From NCBI GenBank assembly GCA_036443405.1, contig JAZFYD010000026.1, positions 1 through 10,918 on the forward strand: DNA of 10,918 nt, given 5' to 3'. This DNA is from JAZFYD01 sp036443405 (GTDB lineage Bacteria; Planctomycetota; PLA2). Shown piece after piece: positions 6,893 to 10,918 of this stretch. A model generated the notes under the pieces. The model searched no databases. It was not told where the DNA came from and saw nothing but the letters and a program-made list of their open reading frames with translations. Within the stretch, counting starts at the first letter, position 1. Every line of letters begins with the position of its first letter. Both the position numbers and the translations under genes were made by a program.

Positions 6893-8593
6893 GTGCGCGC
6901 ATTTCAACCCAAGCCGACCGACAGCGACGCCGCCGCCGAACTCGCCAAATCACTCGCCCTGCACCCGGTCACCGCGCAACTGCTCGTGACGCGGGGGTAC
7001 GACACCGTGGAGCACGCGAAGCGGTTTCTCTCACCGCGCCTCGAGCAGTTGCACGCACCCGGCGAGCTCAAAGACATGGATCGCGCCGTCGCCAAGATCG
7101 TCGCGGCGATCGAGAATCGCCAGCGCATCGCGATCTATGGCGACTACGACGTCGACGGTGTCTGCTCGACGGCGGTCCTCATGCGCGCGTTGGAGGCGCT
7201 CGGCGCAAAACCCAAGGCGTTCATCCCCCACCGCGTGCACGACGGCTACGGCCTGAACGGGGCGGCGCTGAAACGGCTGCGCGACGACGGCATCGATCTC
7301 GTCGTCACCGTGGACAACGGCACGACCCGCGCCGCGGAGATCGCCGAGGCGCGCGAATCCGGGATGGAGATGGTCGTCACCGACCACCACGAACCCAACG
7401 GGGACCTGCCGGATTGCCCGGTCGTGAATCCGAAGCGCGCGGACGCGAGCTACCCGTTTTCGGGCCTCGCCGGCTGCGGCGTCGCGTTCAAACTCGCGCA
7501 GGCGCTCGCAAGCCAGATGGAAGCGGAAAAGTCGCCGGAGTTTCGAGCGCTCTGGCCCGATCTTCTGGCTCTGGTCGCGATCGGCACCGTCGCCGACATC
7601 GTGCCGCTGCTGGACGAAAACCGCGTGATCGTGCGCGCGGGCCTGCAGGCGCTCGCCGCAACGAAACAGCCCGGGTTGAAAGCACTGCTCAAGGTCGCGA
7701 GACTCGACGGCCGGCGCGTGTTCGCCCGGGACATCGGATTCAAGATCGGCCCGCGCATCAACGCCGCCGGCCGCATCGGCACCGCGCAGCTCGCGCTCGA
7801 TCTGCTCCTGTGCGACGACGACACCGAGGCCGCCGAACTCGCAGGGAAGCTCGACGCCGCCAACCGCGAACGCCAGCAGATGGAGCGGCGGCAGTCCGAT
7901 GAAGCGATGGAGCGCGCCCAGGCCGAAATCGAGGCGACGAACGCCCCGGCCCTGGTTCTGGCGGACGAATCGTGGCACGCGGGGTTGGTCGGCATCATCG
8001 CGATGCGTGTCGCGGAGAAATTCGAACGTCCGACGATCTGCATCGCGATCGACGGGGAGATCGCACGGGGTTCAGCCCGCTCGTTCGGCGGCGTATTTCT
8101 GCACGACGCGCTCAACGACTGCACCGAGCACCTGCTCTCACACGGCGGGCACGCGTTTGCCGCCGGATGCACGATCCAACCCGAGAACATTGATGCCTTT
8201 CGGACGGCGTTCGTCGCGGCGGTGGAGAAACAACCGCGGGACGCGGGCGGGCCTCAGGAGGTCGATGCGGAGCTTCCGATCGACGCCATTCACGCCTCGC
8301 TGGCCGGCGAGATCGACCGGTTTCGGCCGTTTGGCGCAGGCAACCCGGAGCCGGTGTTTTGCGCCTGCGGGGTGCGCGCCGCCGGGAAACCCCGCCGGCT
8401 CGGCGCCGCGGAAAAACACCTGTCGTTTTACGCCGCCGGAGAGCAGCAGAGCCTGCGCGCGATCGCGTTCTCGCAGGCCGATTCGGAACCGCTTCTCAAG
8501 GCGCCCGTCGATCTCGCGTACGTGCTCCGGCCCGGCCAGGGCGCGGACTCGATCGAACTCCAAGTGCGGCGCATTGTTGCTTCGCACCAGTGA
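6893..8593 (+). CDS. recJ: Single-stranded-DNA-specific 5'-3' exonuclease RecJ
   Basis: RecJ degrades single-stranded DNA 5' to 3' in RecFOR recombination, base-excision and mismatch repair, using Mn2+/Mg2+ in the cytoplasm. The 566 residues match the usual length (E. coli 577). DHH-phosphoesterase motifs are complete: GDYDVDG (83-89), VDNG with Asp141, DHH (164-166), GTVADIVPL (231-239) and IGPRINAAGR (285-294). DHHA1-type motifs follow: GSARS (393-397) and GGHAFAAG (418-425). The C-terminal OB-fold signature FGAGNPEP is at 480-487. GTG 6893 is chosen because AAGGTG (6881-6886) sits six bases upstream; GTG 6884 is in frame but lies inside that site. The same frame stays open far upstream, antisense to the pentapeptide gene, but this is a high-GC artefact. 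No key residue is missing. Confidence 0.97.
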   Translation: MRAFQPKPTDSDAAAELAKSLALHPVTAQLLVTRGYDTVEHAKRFLSPRLEQLHAPGELKDMDRAVAKIVAAIENRQRIAIYGDYDVDGVCSTAVLMRALEALGAKPKAFIPHRVHDGYGLNGAALKRLRDDGIDLVVTVDNGTTRAAEIAEARESGMEMVVTDHHEPNGDLPDCPVVNPKRADASYPFSGLAGCGVAFKLAQALASQMEAEKSPEFRALWPDLLALVAIGTVADIVPLLDENRVIVRAGLQALAATKQPGLKALLKVARLDGRRVFARDIGFKIGPRINAAGRIGTAQLALDLLLCDDDTEAAELAGKLDAANRERQQMERRQSDEAMERAQAEIEATNAPALVLADESWHAGLVGIIAMRVAEKFERPTICIAIDGEIARGSARSFGGVFLHDALNDCTEHLLSHGGHAFAAGCTIQPENIDAFRTAFVAAVEKQPRDAGGPQEVDAELPIDAIHASLAGEIDRFRPFGAGNPEPVFCACGVRAAGKPRRLGAAEKHLSFYAAGEQQSLRAIAFSQADSEPLLKAPVDLAYVLRPGQGADSIELQVRRIVASHQ

Positions 8594-8606
8594 TGCTGGC
8601 CCGTAA

Positions 8607-8828
8607 TGTTGGCCCAACGGCTGACGCCGTTGGAGCATCGGAATTTCTGCTCAACGGCTGACGCCGTTGAAGCCACGCAAGCGGGCGATCCCGAGGGTTC
8701 GCCTGGAGTGTCGGCCAGCCCCGGGATCAAGTGGCAGAGGTTTCTGCAGAGCCCCAGGCGCTAAGCCGCGGGTTGGCCCACATTCGCCCGCTCGCGAAGC
8801 TCCAACGGCGTCAGCCGTTGGGCCAACA
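8607..8828. repeat. REP-like palindrome cluster with 30-bp inverted ends
   Basis: The outer arms 8607-8636 and 8799-8828 are perfect 30-bp reverse complements, and each is itself a hairpin. Three hairpins share a core: CCAACGGC-TGAC-GCCGTTGG (8614-8633), TCAACGGC-TGAC-GCCGTTGA (8651-8670), and the inverted copy at 8802-8821 with loop GTCA. Shorter inverted pairs lie inside: AGCGGGCGA/TCGCCCGCT (8680-8688 and 8784-8792) and CGCCTGG/CCAGGCG (8700-8706 and 8754-8760). The element lies between the 3' ends of recJ and the PilZ gene, starting 13 bp after the recJ stop. The layout resembles REP/BIME or a non-autonomous foldback element. No gene and no clear target duplication were found. Confidence 0.8.
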
Positions 8829-8835
8829 ATGACGC

Positions 8836-8870
8836 TTGGATCTTTGGGAGCTACGCTCTCAAAGATCCAA
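8836..8870 (-). terminator. Strong hairpin spanning the PilZ stop codon
   Basis: TTGGATCTTTGGGA (8836-8849) pairs with TCTCAAAGATCCAA (8857-8870), with one G-T wobble. Two more pairs extend the stem across GCTACGC, leaving a 3-base loop. The PilZ gene's TGA (8859-8861) and its last three codons lie within one arm. No T-tract follows on the minus strand. It may act as a 3'-end stabiliser or terminator. Confidence 0.5.
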
Positions 8871-9161
8871 GGGTTCGTCGAAACGAACCGCGAGCGCCCG
8901 GCGGATTTCGCCGGCGGCAAGCTCCTGCTCGACGCGGATGATCTCGCCGGACACGTCGATGCCCTGATCGCCGTCGAGCAGGATCCGCAGCGACACGCGC
9001 TGCCCCGAATCGAGCGGCACCTCGATCTCGTTCGTCGCGATGAGCGCCCCCAGCGTGCCGATGTTCTCGACCACGCCGTCGAACGCGCCGCCTCCCTCCA
9101 ACCCGACATGGACGGGATAGGTAGCGGTTTGCCGTTGATGGGCTCGTTTGTCGTCCCCCAT
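8859..9161 (-). CDS. Single-domain PilZ protein
   Basis: The 100-residue protein is a stand-alone PilZ domain, a family that usually binds cyclic di-GMP and relays it to motility, adhesion or secretion machinery in the cytoplasm. The RxxxR motif is seen as RAHQR (6-10), followed by YPVHV. The second motif, normally D/N-x-S-x-x-G, reads NIGTLG (33-38), with Gly in place of Ser, so ligand binding may be weakened. Later beta strands fit the family (SLRILLDGDQ, DVSGEIIRV, ALAVRFDEP). ATG 9161 gives the normal N-terminus; there is no Shine-Dalgarno. The gene converges on recJ and diverges from the CAP gene. No c-di-GMP synthase or hydrolase is in this window. Confidence 0.85.
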   Translation of the reverse strand: MGDDKRAHQRQTATYPVHVGLEGGGAFDGVVENIGTLGALIATNEIEVPLDSGQRVSLRILLDGDQGIDVSGEIIRVEQELAAGEIRRALAVRFDEPLDL

Positions 9162-9342
9162 GACGCGTCATGTCTAACAGGAAACACCCGCAATCGGCGA
9201 CCTGCGTACGGGAGTTCCGGTCGTTTTTTGGCCGCGGCAGCCGGAGTCCAAGGGTCGCGCGGCCCGGAGAATCCTAATTGGCGCACCGGGAATTGCGCGC
9301 GGCCGTGTCCGGGCGAGGGCCATGCGTCGTTAGAATAATGCG
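9162..9342. promoter_or_regulatory. Divergent region between PilZ and CAP genes
   Basis: This 181-bp gap holds both 5' regions. Toward the CAP gene, TAGAAT (9331-9336) is one base from the -10 consensus and ends six bases before ATG 9343. No convincing -35 lies 16-18 bp upstream and there is no Shine-Dalgarno. If the -10 is used, the CAP transcript would be nearly leaderless. Nothing comparable was recognised for the PilZ side. Confidence 0.3.
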
Positions 9343-10764
9343 ATGCTCGCCGCGTTCGCCCTTCTTGTCGGCATGGGGCTCGGGTTGCCCGAGGAGAAAC
9401 CCATTGAGTACTTCATCGAGAAGGTCGCCGAGTTCGAGGAGTTCAAACGAAAAGTCCCGCGCGGGCGCAAGTTCAAGATCCGGGGCGAGCTCAAGAACCG
9501 CTTCAAGAATCCGCAGCTGGTCCTGATCGCGCCCAACGGCAAGACGTATCTCAACGACAAGAACACCATCAACGGCGTCAACTTCGTCTTCGAGGTCCAG
9601 TTCAAGGAGGGCAAGGGCACCTACCGCTGCGAGCTCATGGCCGAGAGCAAGAACCGCGTGATGAGCGCCGCGCGATTCCACCTTCACTACGGGATCCGGA
9701 CCCCCAAGAAGATCCGGAGTTGGCCGCCCCTGCAAGAGGGGCCGATGATCGGTCCCGATGTCCACCCGAGGGTGCTCGAACGCCGGCTCTTGAAGATGGT
9801 GAACGACTTCCGCAAGTCGATCAAGGAGAAGCGGGTCGGTTGGAACGAAGCCGTCGCTTCCCGCGCGCGAGAACACGCCGAGATCATGGCGGAGGCGAGA
9901 ACGATCAAGAAGAAGTTCGGCGGCCGCGGTGTCGCCGACATCCTGCGCCAGGACGGGCCGCTCGGCGACGGTTGGTCGGGACGGCTCGAGCCCTGGGGCC
10001 GTTGCGACTCCGGACGGCCGTTTGGGCCGCACAACCCCACGATGCCGGGACCGCTCACCCACAACCACGTGGTGGTCAAGGTGCACCGGGATCACGGGCT
10101 CGAGCGCATGTTCGAGCAGTACTACGTTCGCGAGCCCGCGTTCCGCTTGCTCCTGGCCGATCCGCATCTTGTCGAGATCGCCGTCGGCGCGCGGCGCGGC
10201 GGTAAGGACTCCAAGGGACGGACGAAGTGGTACCTGGCGATCTGCTTCGTGCAGGTGAACGACAAGACCATCATCAAGGATCTCGAGGAGACGTTTCACC
10301 GCCTGACGAAGGCGGTGGAGAACCGGGACGTTTCCCTCATCCGTCAGCTCGGACTCTGGACGCGGCCCCAGTCGCGCAAGCTGCTGAAGGAGCTCTCCGA
10401 GGACGAGGACATCGAGGTGAGCGGCGCCGCGATCGATGCGCTGCTCTGTATCGACGAGGAAGCAACCCGCACCAAGCTGGACGCGCTCAAGAAAACAAGC
10501 GACTCCGCGCTTGAGCGTGGCCGCTACGCCGAGGCACTCGCCCCGTGGCCGGCGTATGCCAAAGTCCGGTTCGACCACGGACTGAAGGACTACGTGTCGG
10601 GACTGCGCAGACTCTCCCGCAAAAAAGCGCTCGGAGAGCTGGAAGAGTTCGCGGGAATCGAGGACATCGACAAACGTCGTATCGCCCTTTCGGGCCTGAA
10701 GCGGCGCTGCGGCGACCTACCCGTCAGGAGCGCCGTGGAACGGGCGCTGAAGAAGCTGAGGTGA
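9343..10764 (+). CDS. Exported CAP/SCP-like domain protein with Ig-like N-terminus and HEAT-like tail
   Basis: The 473-residue protein starts with a signal peptide (MLAAFALLVGMGLGL). Residues 35-115 look like a small beta-sandwich (FKIRGEL, NPQLVLIAPNGKTYLN, GTYRCELM). Residues 147-303 fit the CAP (cysteine-rich secretory/SCP) family: LLKMVNDFRKS, then VGWNEAVASRAREHAEIM with His178, and at the end LLADPHLVEIAVGA and KWYLAICF. The central part, where the family usually has a Glu and further His, is replaced by a Lys/Gly-rich stretch, so the CAP cavity may be non-canonical. The C-terminal ~150 residues are helical and HEAT-like (SLIRQLGLW, KLLKELSED, SGAAIDALLCI). It is probably secreted or periplasmic; CAP proteins in bacteria have no uniform role. 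ATG 9343 has no Shine-Dalgarno. Repeat copy B follows 27 bp after its stop. Confidence 0.8.
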   Translation: MLAAFALLVGMGLGLPEEKPIEYFIEKVAEFEEFKRKVPRGRKFKIRGELKNRFKNPQLVLIAPNGKTYLNDKNTINGVNFVFEVQFKEGKGTYRCELMAESKNRVMSAARFHLHYGIRTPKKIRSWPPLQEGPMIGPDVHPRVLERRLLKMVNDFRKSIKEKRVGWNEAVASRAREHAEIMAEARTIKKKFGGRGVADILRQDGPLGDGWSGRLEPWGRCDSGRPFGPHNPTMPGPLTHNHVVVKVHRDHGLERMFEQYYVREPAFRLLLADPHLVEIAVGARRGGKDSKGRTKWYLAICFVQVNDKTIIKDLEETFHRLTKAVENRDVSLIRQLGLWTRPQSRKLLKELSEDEDIEVSGAAIDALLCIDEEATRTKLDALKKTSDSALERGRYAEALAPWPAYAKVRFDHGLKDYVSGLRRLSRKKALGELEEFAGIEDIDKRRIALSGLKRRCGDLPVRSAVERALKKLR

Positions 10765-10791
10765 GGTCGGCTACTCCAAAGTCGTTCGGCC

Positions 10792-10918
10792 CACCGGTTC
10801 GGGTGGTTCGTCCCGCGGGACCTCGGACCCGTTGGTTGCGCAAGGTGCCAGGTGGCGCGTCGGTCTACTCCCCGTGCGCAGTTTCGGTTCTCCTGCGTGC
10901 GTGCTACGCGATGTTGGG
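10792..10918. repeat. Dispersed intergenic repeat, copy B (cut by window edge)
   Basis: This stretch matches copy A at 3528-3654 (121 of 127 identical, no gaps) in the same orientation. It begins 27 bp after the CAP gene stop and reaches the window end, so its full length is unknown. Bases 10765-10791 before it do not match the region upstream of copy A, which places the left boundary of the element at about 10792. Confidence 0.85.

Noticed and set aside
8594..8858. Palindrome cluster considered as a CRISPR array or insertion sequence
   Set aside because: There are only three short hairpin copies with irregular spacing and mixed orientation, no unique spacers of even length, and no transposase gene.
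8651..9286. 211-codon minus-strand open frame overlapping the PilZ gene in another frame
   Set aside because: The frame giving the PilZ motifs is at 8859-9161. This frame is Arg/Ser-rich, runs into the palindrome cluster and has no motif.
9274..10578. 434-codon minus-strand open frame across the CAP gene
   Set aside because: The plus strand has a signal peptide and CAP motifs. The antisense translation is compositionally biased with no recognisable domain.

Overview
The window is about 10.9 kb of high-GC bacterial DNA carrying eight complete genes and the first codons of a ninth. Several genes start with GTG or TTG and several lack a clear Shine-Dalgarno. Envelope-targeted proteins of unknown function are common, alongside a serine/threonine kinase, a pentapeptide-repeat protein and YkgJ-type cysteine-cluster proteins. 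This mix is typical of Planctomycetota or a related environmental lineage. That assignment is inference from gene content and style; no marker gene here fixes the taxon.

Left part (1-2294): a minus-strand operon reads TPR protein, YkgJ-family cysteine-cluster protein, then an unnamed gene running off the left edge. The three genes overlap by 4 bp each (ATGA, GTGA), so translation is probably coupled. The operon diverges from a Hanks-type Ser/Thr protein kinase (2295-3449, plus strand).

Middle (3450-6892): a 338-bp convergent intergenic region holds one copy of a dispersed repeat and a perfect 12-bp hairpin. Next come two minus-strand genes: a secreted protein with an SH3/Sm-like N-terminus (3788-5176), and a pentapeptide-repeat protein with a C-terminal domain resembling a degenerate papain-like (BtrH-type) fold (5363-6823). 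Between them lies an imperfect inverted repeat.

Right part (6893-10918): recJ (single-stranded-DNA exonuclease) diverges from the pentapeptide gene across 69 bp. It is followed by a 265-bp convergent region packed with REP-like palindromes, a small PilZ-domain gene (minus) and a secreted CAP-domain protein (plus). The window ends inside a second copy of the dispersed repeat.

Only recJ and the kinase can be named securely. The genes do not form one pathway. The most distinctive non-gene signal is the set of repeats and palindromes, all at gene 3' ends: a 127-bp dispersed intergenic repeat (two copies, 95% identical), a foldback cluster of hairpins, and strong hairpins at or near stop codons. 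No IS element, CRISPR array, tRNA or rRNA was seen.
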